Assembly (NCBI RefSeq): GCF_948948975.1
Contig: NZ_CARBVX010000036.1
Location: forward strand, 1 to 6,880
DNA from: an uncultured Lactobacillus sp.
Lineage (GTDB): Bacteria; Bacillota; Bacilli; Lactobacillales; Lactobacillaceae
Direction of reading: 5' to 3'
Length of the DNA: 6,880 nucleotides
Below the pieces are notes generated by a model, which was not told where the DNA came from, ran no database searches, and worked only from the letters and a program-made list of their open reading frames with translations. Of the stretch, positions 1-5,565 are shown piece after piece (positions within the stretch are counted from its first letter, which is position 1; each line of letters opens with the position of its first letter). The position numbers and the translations under genes are program-made.

Positions 1-7
1 AGTGCGT

Positions 8-13
8 TATGAT
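8..13 (+). promoter_or_regulatory. possible -10 box of the yebC promoter
   Basis: TATGAT matches the sigma-A -10 consensus at five of six bases and would give a leader of roughly 37 bases before the yebC start. Its -35 box would lie before the window and cannot be checked. A perfect TTGACA at 13-18 is also present, but the only -10 at proper spacing is a poor TAAAAA at 36-41, so the TATGAT reading is slightly preferred. Confidence 0.3.
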
Positions 14-56
14 TGACAAGGTTAACTATATTAAATAAAAAGAAAGAAGGATTCTT

Positions 57-785
57 ATGTCAGGACATTCAAAATGGCACAATATTCAAGGCCGCAAGAA
101 TGCGCAAGACGCTAAGAGAGGTAAAGTTTTCCAAAAATTATCTCGTGAAATTTATATGGCTGCAAAGAGTGGTGGTCCTGACCCTTCAGGAAATCCTACT
201 TTACGTATGGTTATGGATAAAGCACGTGCAGCTAACATGCCTAAGACTAATATTGAACGTGCTATTAAAAAGGCTGAAGGTAATTCAGATGAACACTATG
301 ATGAAATTACTTACGAAGGTTATGCACCAGGTGGTGTTGCAGTTTTAGTTGAAGCTCTAACTGATAACAAGAACCGTACTGCTTCAGATGTTCGTGTTGC
401 CTTTACTCGTAATGGTGGTTCTCTTGGTGCAACTGGTTCTGTTGCTTACATGTTTGACCGTAAGGGTTACCTTGTAATTGATCGTTCAACTACTGACGCT
501 GATGAAGATCAAGTGTTGCTTGATGTTATGGATGCTGGTGGCGACGACTTGGAAACTAGTGATGATGCATTTGAAATCTACACTGATCCTAAGCAATTTA
601 CTGCTGTACGTGATGCATTGGAAAAGGCTGGCTATAAGTTAGCTAATGCAGAATTAACTATGATTCCACAAAACACCACTCCAGTTCCAGCAGATAAGAA
701 AGAGCAATTTGCTCACTTGATTGATGCATTAGAAGATAACGATGACGTTTCTAATGTATATACTGCTGCTGCAGATGATGAATAA
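57..785 (+). CDS. yebC: YebC/PmpR family regulatory or translation-associated protein
   Basis: A complete 242-residue protein, the usual length for the YebC/PmpR/TACO1 family. The start is ATG 57, with AAGAAGG at 44-50 and a 6-base spacer. Family hallmarks are the N-terminal [15 protein letters not shown] with QDAKRGK following (residues 1-23), and [13 protein letters not shown] (101-113) leading into NGGSLG and GSVAYMF (119-133). Members are cytoplasmic. They have been described as DNA-binding regulators (PmpR in Pseudomonas, and a YebC linked to proteolytic genes in Lactobacillus). More recently, family members were described as ribosome-associated factors that relieve stalling, as for mitochondrial TACO1. 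The sequence alone does not decide between these roles. Two tandem terminators follow, so it is transcribed apart from the competence operon downstream. Confidence 0.95.
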   Translation: MSGHSKWHNIQGRKNAQDAKRGKVFQKLSREIYMAAKSGGPDPSGNPTLRMVMDKARAANMPKTNIERAIKKAEGNSDEHYDEITYEGYAPGGVAVLVEALTDNKNRTASDVRVAFTRNGGSLGATGSVAYMFDRKGYLVIDRSTTDADEDQVLLDVMDAGGDDLETSDDAFEIYTDPKQFTAVRDALEKAGYKLANAELTMIPQNTTPVPADKKEQFAHLIDALEDNDDVSNVYTAAADDE

Positions 786-796
786 TAATTTATCGC

Positions 797-834
797 AAAA
801 TAGATCTAAAATATAATTTTAGATCTATTTTTTT
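797..834 (+). terminator. intrinsic terminator after yebC (first of two)
   Basis: A perfect 16-bp stem pairs 797-812 with 816-831 across a three-base loop (ATA). Its core is TAGATCTAAAAT. The outer A-U pairs run into a seven-T tract at 828-834. The stem is AT-rich, so its strength depends on length. The flanking A-tract gives little of a T-run on the opposite strand, so it is probably one-way. Confidence 0.85.
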
Positions 835-864
835 GGACTGACCTGTAGGTCAGTCCATTTTTTT
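835..864 (+). terminator. intrinsic terminator after yebC (second of two)
   Basis: GGACTGACC (835-843) pairs perfectly with GGTCAGTCC (848-856) around the four-base loop TGTA, followed by seven T residues at 858-864. This GC-rich stem starts directly after the T-tract of the first hairpin. Together they insulate the competence operon from yebC transcription. Confidence 0.9.
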
Positions 865-898
865 GCAACTTATTTTGAATAATAAAAAATAATTTTGA

Positions 899-915
899 TT
901 TTTTGCGTACTAATA
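899..915 (+). promoter_or_regulatory. candidate com-box (competence sigma factor promoter) for the comG operon
   Basis: A six-T tract (899-904) and GCG are followed by TACTAATA at 908-915. This differs at one base from TACGAATA, the com-box recognised by the alternative sigma factor ComX/SigX in streptococci and lactococci. No good sigma-A -35/-10 pair is visible between the terminators and comGA. A start site a few bases downstream would give a leader of about 20 bases with the ribosome binding site inside it. That lactobacilli use the same element through a SigH/ComX-like factor is inference. Confidence 0.55.
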
Positions 916-925
916 AATATAGAGT

Positions 926-934
926 AAAGGAGGG
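926..934 (+). promoter_or_regulatory. strong ribosome binding site that fixes the comGA start
   Basis: AAAGGAGGG is near-perfect complementarity to the 16S 3' end. GGAGG (929-933) lies 8 bases before GTG 942, against 17 bases before the in-frame ATG 951, so GTG 942 is the chosen start. An upstream in-frame TTG at 903 would place both this site and the com-box inside the coding region and is rejected. Confidence 0.8.
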
Positions 935-941
935 ATTAAGA

Positions 942-1919
942 GTGAATGAGATGTCAGAAAGAATTTTAGAAGAAGCCGTTGAAAGGCATGCTAGTGATAT
1001 TTTTATCTTTCCTATTAGCAATGGATACGAGATAAAAATTCGAACTGCACTGGGTTTAAATAAAATTCAAGAGTTAAGTCGACATGGTGGAAGAGAGCTC
1101 TTAAATTATTTTAAATTTCAAGCACAGATGGATATTTCTGAACGGCGTAGACCACAGGTGGGAGCGTATCAGATCGAGTTTAAAAGAAGAAAGATATTTT
1201 TACGTTTTTCTAGTGTTGGAGAATTTGCCGGAGATGAATCTTTGGTGGTGAGGCTGATTTATGGAGAAAAGAATAATAATTATTTTCTTCCAGATCAGTT
1301 TAATTTAATTAAAAAACTTACCAATCAACGTGGGTTAATAGTTACAAGTGGTCCAACAGGATCTGGAAAAACCTCAACAATGTATGAGTTAGCACAAGCG
1401 ATTGGGAAAAATAAAGTTGTAATGACTATTGAAGATCCAGTCGAAGTGTGGAATCCAGATTTCTTACAGACGCAAGTGAATTTAATTGCTGGAATTACAT
1501 ATCCAGATTTGTTGAAAGCAGCTTTACGGCATAGACCGGATATTTTAATTATTGGTGAAATTCGAGACCAAGAAACAGCCAAAATTAGTATTAATGCGGC
1601 CCTAAGCGGACATTTGGTTTTAGCTACTATTCATGCTAAGACGGCTTTACAAACAATATCACGTCTCGAAGGATTAGGTATTACTAAAGACGAACTGAAT
1701 AATTGTTTAACAGCAGTGTCTTATCAACGGTTATTACCTATAAGAGATAAAAATGATGTTGCTTGTTTAATGGATATTGGGTATGGAGAAATGCTTCATC
1801 GAGCAATCACTAATAACGATAAACGTGGTAATTTGCATGATTGGCAGAATAATTTAAATCAATTAGTAAAACGAGGAAAGATTAGTGAAAATACTCAGCA
1901 ACTTTTTGAAGAAGGATAA
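942..1919 (+). CDS. comGA: ComGA, competence pilus assembly ATPase
   Basis: 325 residues from GTG 942 (GGAGG 8 bases upstream), a GspE/PilB-type secretion ATPase. ComGA is the cytoplasmic motor that powers assembly of the DNA-uptake pilus on the ComGB platform. With GTG as residue 1, the Walker A motif GPTGSGKT is at 137-144, the Asp box TIEDPVE at 162-168, Walker B with GEIRD at 194-209, and the His box GHLVLATIHA at 223-232. All are intact, so the ATPase looks functional. The N-terminal part (about 1-110, with HASDIF and RRRPQVGAY) resembles the usual N2E-like domain. The zinc-binding tetracysteine of larger GspE proteins is absent; only two scattered cysteines are seen. It is the first gene of the comG operon and overlaps comGB by 35 bases, which suggests coupled translation. 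Confidence 0.95.
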   Translation: MNEMSERILEEAVERHASDIFIFPISNGYEIKIRTALGLNKIQELSRHGGRELLNYFKFQAQMDISERRRPQVGAYQIEFKRRKIFLRFSSVGEFAGDESLVVRLIYGEKNNNYFLPDQFNLIKKLTNQRGLIVTSGPTGSGKTSTMYELAQAIGKNKVVMTIEDPVEVWNPDFLQTQVNLIAGITYPDLLKAALRHRPDILIIGEIRDQETAKISINAALSGHLVLATIHAKTALQTISRLEGLGITKDELNNCLTAVSYQRLLPIRDKNDVACLMDIGYGEMLHRAITNNDKRGNLHDWQNNLNQLVKRGKISENTQQLFEEG

Positions 1920-2886
1920 GTTAAATAGCGCTGATCAATTGATTTTTATTGATTATTTAAGACAGGCCTTAATTAATGGTTATTCCCTAAATGCTAGTTT
2001 GAGACTGTTACCAAAAATTTGGAGGGGTAATTCTAGTCAACTTCTTTATGTGAATCAACGAGTAGAAGAAGGAAACCAGTTAGGGGATGTACTGCAGGAA
2101 GTGGGATTTTCTAGTACTTTAGCTGCCCAAATAAATTTGGCAGTTATTGATGGAAATTTATTATCTTGCTTAGATCAAATGAGCAAACTTATTCGATTAA
2201 AGAATAAGCAATTAAAGAAGTTAAAAGGAGAATTAGCCTATCCAGCACTTTTAGTTGGAATGATGGTTACTCTGCTAATTTGTATGCAAACATTTCTAAA
2301 AACAGAAATGTCTGACAATGATTGGACTAGTAATGCAATGCTTGGTGGTCTGATACTTTTGGTTATTATGGCAGTATTTTTTATTAGTAAAACAATTAGA
2401 TTACTTAATAAACAAGATTATTATGCTCTTAAAAAACTGACAAATTTACCCATGATTGGTGCTGTTTTACGGTTATATGTTCATTATCTGGTTGTGTCTG
2501 ATTTAGCAGTTTTATTAATTAATGGTTTTTCACTACAAAAAATCTGTCAACTTACTGCTATGCAACCTGATAGGTCATTGCACCAAGTTATTGGGATAAA
2601 AGTAAAAAATCAATTAGAAAAGGGTATTGAAATTAAAGAAATTATTGAACAAGAATTTTTCATACCTAATAATTTAGTCATGCTTTTAGAAACTGGAACA
2701 ACTAGAAAGGAAATTGGAAAGCGTGCCTTATTACTTAGTAAGACACTTTTTTATGAACTGAATCTAAAATTGAATAGCCTAATTCTCAATATCCAACCGT
2801 TATGCTTTATTTTTATTGGGATTTGTATTTTAGGGATGTATTTAAAGATATTAATGCCGATGTATCACTTAATGGAAACTATGTAG
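1885..2886 (+). CDS. comGB: ComGB, polytopic membrane platform of the competence pilus
   Basis: 333 residues, a GspF/PilC-type protein. ComGB is the inner platform on which ComGA drives pilin polymerisation. The start is GTG 1885, preceded by GAGG (1873-1876) 8 bases upstream. No better in-frame start lies nearby, so the gene begins 35 bases inside comGA. Two T2SSF-like repeats can be seen, roughly 18-138 and 200-325. Hydrophobic segments lie at about 118-136 (beginning AYPALLVG, a family-typical motif), 152-168 and 303-323. This fits three membrane spans. The length is close to the usual 330-350 residues, and there are no internal breaks. The comGC ribosome binding site begins at its stop codon. 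Confidence 0.9.
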   Translation: MKILSNFLKKDKLNSADQLIFIDYLRQALINGYSLNASLRLLPKIWRGNSSQLLYVNQRVEEGNQLGDVLQEVGFSSTLAAQINLAVIDGNLLSCLDQMSKLIRLKNKQLKKLKGELAYPALLVGMMVTLLICMQTFLKTEMSDNDWTSNAMLGGLILLVIMAVFFISKTIRLLNKQDYYALKKLTNLPMIGAVLRLYVHYLVVSDLAVLLINGFSLQKICQLTAMQPDRSLHQVIGIKVKNQLEKGIEIKEIIEQEFFIPNNLVMLLETGTTRKEIGKRALLLSKTLFYELNLKLNSLILNIQPLCFIFIGICILGMYLKILMPMYHLMETM

Positions 2887-2890
2887 AGGA
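2885..2890 (+). promoter_or_regulatory. ribosome binding site for comGC overlapping the comGB stop
   Basis: AGAGGA includes the last bases of the comGB TAG stop. GAGG (2886-2889) stands 9 bases before ATG 2899. It supports 2899 as the true comGC start even though that reading frame closes after 11 codons. Confidence 0.6.
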
Positions 2891-2898
2891 AAAGTAAA

Positions 2899-3196
2899 AT
2901 GAAAAAATTAAAACAATTTATTATAAAAAAATAAGCAAGTAAAAGGATTTACTTTAGTAGAAATGGTAATTGTAATTGCTATCATTGCAATGCTAATTTT
3001 GCTGATTGTGCCGGGACTAAGCAAACAAAAGGATAGAGCTACGAGTAAGACTGATGAGGCTTTAAGAACAACAATTGAGACGCAAAGACAGCTGGCTGAA
3101 GATAATGGAGATGGAACTTCCTTAGAAGAACTTGTAAAGAAAGAGTATATTTCTCAAAAGCAAAAAGAAAGATATGAAAAATTACCACAAAAATGA
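2899..3196 (+). pseudogene. comGC: ComGC, major competence pilin, frameshifted at a poly-A run
   Basis: The major prepilin of the transformation pilus, but split over two frames. ATG 2899 with its ribosome binding site reads MKKLKQFIIKK and stops at TAA 2932-2934. The rest of the pilin lies in the frame that is +1 relative to this start. That frame has a stop at 2924-2926 and no start codon before ATG 2963, which is already inside the signal motif. Removing one A from the seven-A run at 2925-2931 joins them into a 98-residue protein with leader MKKLKQFIIKNKQVKG, cleavage before FTLVE (Glu at mature +5) and the hydrophobic stretch MVIVIAIIAMLILLIVPG. That is a normal ComGC length and layout. 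The downstream frame shows no decay. Possible readings are a sequencing error, a recent loss-of-function or phase-variable mutation, or recoding by slippage. Its TGA overlaps the comGD ATG by four bases. Confidence 0.85.
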
Positions 3197-3609
3197 TTTT
3201 CAAAAAAATAAGAGGATTTACATTAATTGAAACAGTAGTTACATTAGCAGTGGTTTGCCTTCTAGTCTTGATGCCCACTCTTTATGTCAAGAATATCAAG
3301 GAGCAGGTGGTTTTAGATAATAGTACACGTCAAGTGAAATCTACCATTAATAAGTATTTACATCTAGCAACAGTAAAAAAGAAATCATATTTTTTGTCAT
3401 ATTTTGATAATAATTCTTCGATTCAAATAAAGGAGCCTCATCAGGTTTCACAAGTTTATTTAGATAAACATATTAGAGTGTACAATTTTGATAATCTTTA
3501 CATTAGCAATCGTGGAACAATTTCACCACGGACTATTACTATTAAGAATGGTAAGAAAGAAAAGAAAATAAAAATACAAATGACATGGGGAAGAATGGGT
3601 GAAGAATAA
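3193..3609 (+). CDS. comGD: ComGD, minor pseudopilin of the competence machinery
   Basis: 138 residues. The start ATG 3193 overlaps the comGC stop as ATGA. Only a weak purine-rich site lies upstream, so translation probably depends on ribosomes finishing comGC. The leader MIFKKIRG is followed by FTLIE, the class III prepilin cleavage site for the peptidase ComC with Glu at mature +5. A hydrophobic helix follows to about residue 31, and then a soluble region rich in beta-type alternation that ends with MTWGRMGEE. Length and layout match ComGD proteins (about 140 residues). ComGD is placed by operon position as much as by sequence, since minor pilins diverge fast. It should act in pilus initiation with ComGE-GG. 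Confidence 0.85.
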   Translation: MIFKKIRGFTLIETVVTLAVVCLLVLMPTLYVKNIKEQVVLDNSTRQVKSTINKYLHLATVKKKSYFLSYFDNNSSIQIKEPHQVSQVYLDKHIRVYNFDNLYISNRGTISPRTITIKNGKKEKKIKIQMTWGRMGEE

Positions 3610-3817
3610 AAGAATAAAGGGATTTATTTTCTGGGAAGCATGTTTAGGATTTACAATTGCTTGTTTGGGAGTAATTTTGTTAGGTTTGACTCTTAAGCAA
3701 AATAGACAAACGGAAAAACAAATTGAGAAAAGAGTAGATAAATCCTATGCTGAATATATTTTTAAACATAGTGATAAAAAAACATTATTAGTCCATGATC
3801 ATATCTATCATAGGTAA
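3599..3817 (+). CDS. comGE: ComGE-like minor pseudopilin (short)
   Basis: 72 residues from GTG 3599, with GGGGA (3587-3591) 7 bases before it. The start lies 11 bases inside comGD. The leader MKNKRIKG is followed by FIFWE, so the Gly/Phe cleavage site and Glu at +5 are kept although the usual FTL is changed to FIFW. A hydrophobic helix (about 9-32, ending GVILLGLTL) leads into a highly charged region with a likely coiled or helical stretch (QTEKQIEKRVDKSYAEY). ComGE proteins are short, often near 100 residues; this one is on the small side. The assignment rests on the prepilin motif and its place as fifth gene of the operon. Confidence 0.75.
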   Translation: MKNKRIKGFIFWEACLGFTIACLGVILLGLTLKQNRQTEKQIEKRVDKSYAEYIFKHSDKKTLLVHDHIYHR

Positions 3818-3822
3818 AAATA

Positions 3823-4332
3823 ATGAAAAGAATAAAAGGATTTACTTTATTAGAAGCAGTTTTTGCAATTGCCGTTACGATTTTATGTGCGCAGATACTT
3901 TTTGGACTCGTAAATACACTTAGAAAAATTAATCATCAAAAAAGCGGAATAAATGAAATTGCATATAGTTATGTACAAGTAAATAATTTTTTAAAAGAAA
4001 ATGGACATGTTGAAGTAAGTACGACTGGATCAGATCCCACTAAAATTATTCTCAGAAAATTTTCTGATAAGAAGAAAAAGAAGAATGATCCACCTTACGA
4101 GACTTATGTGATTGATTTAAGCTCAAATGATACTTTAAGAATGCGGACCGATGAGGGTGGACATATGCCTTTACTTTTTAAAGTTAAAAAAATTAGATGC
4201 TCTACGTCAAAAGATTCATTTACAATCTTGATAACTGAAAAAGATGGTAGACAAAGTGAAATGTATTTTAAAACAGATTTACCAGAAAAAAAGGAAGTGA
4301 ATCTAGCGAATGAGAAAGAAAAAAAGAGTTAA
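3823..4332 (+). CDS. comGF: ComGF, minor pseudopilin of the competence machinery
   Basis: 169 residues from ATG 3823, five bases after the comGE stop. The only upstream ribosome-binding signal is a weak AGG at 3812-3814. The short leader MKRIKG precedes FTLLEA (Glu at mature +5) and a hydrophobic helix AVFAIAVTILCAQILFGLV (about 12-30). The remaining body is hydrophilic, with a lysine-rich stretch KKKKKND (about 83-89). Length and layout agree with the ComGF family (about 150-170 residues). The C-terminal LANEKEKKS overlaps the next gene by 23 bases. It should be part of the minor pilin complex at the pilus tip or base; this role is inferred from family knowledge. Confidence 0.85.
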   Translation: MKRIKGFTLLEAVFAIAVTILCAQILFGLVNTLRKINHQKSGINEIAYSYVQVNNFLKENGHVEVSTTGSDPTKIILRKFSDKKKKKNDPPYETYVIDLSSNDTLRMRTDEGGHMPLLFKVKKIRCSTSKDSFTILITEKDGRQSEMYFKTDLPEKKEVNLANEKEKKS

Positions 4333-4468
4333 TCGAGTAAAGGGGAGTGCTCTAGTTAGTAGTTTATTGCTTATTAATATCTGTATTACTTTTACATTAA
4401 TGTACCAGCATACTTTTACTGAAAATATGGAAAGCAATCTTTCTTTAATAAATTATTTCTCTAAGTAA
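4310..4468 (+). CDS. comGG: short ComGG-like membrane protein, last gene of the comG operon
   Basis: A 52-residue frame from ATG 4310, beginning inside comGF. AAGGAAG (4291-4297) lies 12 bases upstream, a rather long spacing. The basic start MRKKKRVNRVKG is followed by a hydrophobic segment SALVSSLLLINICITFTLMY (about 13-32) and a short polar tail ending in YFSK. The basic-KG-hydrophobic layout resembles ComGG/PilX-type minor pilins, which often lack the Glu at +5, as here. The position directly after comGF supports the call. It is about half the length I would expect for ComGG, so it could be a truncated copy or a genuinely short lactobacillar version. No convincing continuation exists in another frame. 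Confidence 0.6.
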   Translation: MRKKKRVNRVKGSALVSSLLLINICITFTLMYQHTFTENMESNLSLINYFSK

Positions 4469-4478
4469 TATGGAGTGC

Positions 4479-4507
4479 TTGCTAGTCTTTGCGGATACCT
4501 ATAGAAT
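4479..4507 (+). promoter_or_regulatory. candidate sigma-A promoter for the methyltransferase-ackA pair
   Basis: TTGCTA (4479-4484) and TAGAAT (4502-4507) are separated by exactly 17 bases, with four of six and five of six consensus matches. A start site near 4514 would leave a leader of about 24 bases containing the AAGAAGG ribosome binding site (4524-4530). No terminator is visible between comGG and this site, so comG read-through is also possible. Confidence 0.45.
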
Positions 4508-4537
4508 ATTAGAAGGAATATTAAAGAAGGAAGAAAA

Positions 4538-5539
4538 ATGCAAAAAGTAGAAGAATTGTATCCAAAATTTCAGACAGCTATTGAGCATTTGCAAAAGGCT
4601 CTTAATGTTTCTTTTTCATCTGCATTGACGGAAACCTTTGATAATTTAGAAAACGGAAAGATCAAAGTTGAGTCAGGTGCTCCCGATAAGGAAACTGTAG
4701 CTGAATTGACTGAAGAATATCGTCAATTAGATTATGATAATTTGCCACGTGCATTGAAAGTACAGATATTTACTTTATTAGCTTTAAAGGCAATTACTCA
4801 AGATGCTAATGACTATAACTTAATGCCTACCCCCTCAGTAGTTGCTACAATAATTGCTTTGATTTGGCAAAAAATTGTTCCTACAGGTAAAAAAACTGTA
4901 GTTGATCCAGCTATTGGGACTGGAAATTTACTTTATTCAGTAATCAGACAGTTAATACAAGAAAACCACTCTCAAAATAATTACAATCTAATTGGAATCG
5001 ATAATGAAGAATCTCTTTTAGACTTGGCCGATATTGGTGCTCATCTTGAAGATTTAAAAATTGATTTATACTGTCAGGATGCATTAGATCCATGGATGAT
5101 TGAAAAAGCAGATGTTGTCTTAAGCGATCTGCCTGTCGGTTACTATCCATTAGATAATAATGCTCGGCGCTTTGAAAACCATGCAAAAGAGGGACATTCG
5201 TTTGCTCATACTTTATTCATTGAGCAAATTGTAAATAATCTTAAGAGAGATGGCTTTGCATTTTTAGTGGTACCACGATTACTATTTACTGGCAAAGGCT
5301 CTACTGAATTCATGACTTGGTTAGCAAAAAAGGTTAATATTCAAGCTATTGTAGATTTGCCGGATAATATGTTTTCAAGCCAAATTCAGCAAAAATCAAT
5401 TTTGGTTTTCCAAAATCATGGAGATCATGCTGCAGAGCGGGAAGTGTTGGTTGCTAAATTAGATTCACTAAAAGGACCAGAATCTTTAGTAGCATTTAAT
5501 ATGAAGTTAAATGATTGGTATCATAAGAATAAAGATTAA
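4538..5539 (+). CDS. YtxK-like class I SAM-dependent methyltransferase (N6-adenine type fold)
   Basis: 333 residues from ATG 4538 with AAGAAGG 7 bases upstream. The N-terminal 90 residues are helical and lack a recognised motif. The SAM-binding motif I is VVDPAIGTGN at 121-130, with an acidic loop GIDNE at 153-157. The motif IV position reads SDLPVGYYP at 196-204, where DNA adenine methylases of the type I/II group carry NPPY or NPPF. LPDNMFS at 274-280 also fits the N6-adenine methylase fold. This is the protein called YtxK in Bacillus, found between comG and ackA in many Firmicutes. Its substrate is not known to me. No restriction or specificity partner lies beside it, so it is unlikely to belong to a restriction system. 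It is probably co-transcribed with ackA, 26 bases downstream. Confidence 0.85.
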   Translation: MQKVEELYPKFQTAIEHLQKALNVSFSSALTETFDNLENGKIKVESGAPDKETVAELTEEYRQLDYDNLPRALKVQIFTLLALKAITQDANDYNLMPTPSVVATIIALIWQKIVPTGKKTVVDPAIGTGNLLYSVIRQLIQENHSQNNYNLIGIDNEESLLDLADIGAHLEDLKIDLYCQDALDPWMIEKADVVLSDLPVGYYPLDNNARRFENHAKEGHSFAHTLFIEQIVNNLKRDGFAFLVVPRLLFTGKGSTEFMTWLAKKVNIQAIVDLPDNMFSSQIQQKSILVFQNHGDHAAEREVLVAKLDSLKGPESLVAFNMKLNDWYHKNKD

Positions 5540-5565
5540 TTTTTATAAGCATGTGAGGTAGAGAT

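Noticed and set aside
13..18. Perfect TTGACA as a yebC -35 box
   Set aside because: No reasonable -10 lies 16-18 bases downstream (TAAAAA at best), and the AT-rich leader makes a chance match likely.
903..941. In-frame TTG at 903 as a longer comGA start
   Set aside because: It would put the com-box and the AAAGGAGGG site inside the coding region and has no ribosome binding site of its own; GTG 942 is correctly spaced.
806..1021. Minus-strand open frame across the terminators and comGA start
   Set aside because: It runs through two strong hairpins and the comGA leader, and its product resembles nothing; it is an AT-rich shadow.
2963..3196. comGC as an intact gene starting at ATG 2963
   Set aside because: This ATG lies within the prepilin motif, after the cleavage site and the conserved Glu. 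The product would lack the leader needed for export and processing, and no suitable ribosome binding site precedes it.
4470..4550. 26-codon frame (ATG 4470 to TAG 4548-4550) between comGG and the methyltransferase
   Set aside because: It has no ribosome binding site, overlaps the candidate promoter and the next start, and is not a convincing continuation of ComGG.
5544..5549. TATAAG as the -10 of a separate ackA promoter
   Set aside because: The start site would fall on the ackA ribosome binding site, and there is no -35 at acceptable spacing.
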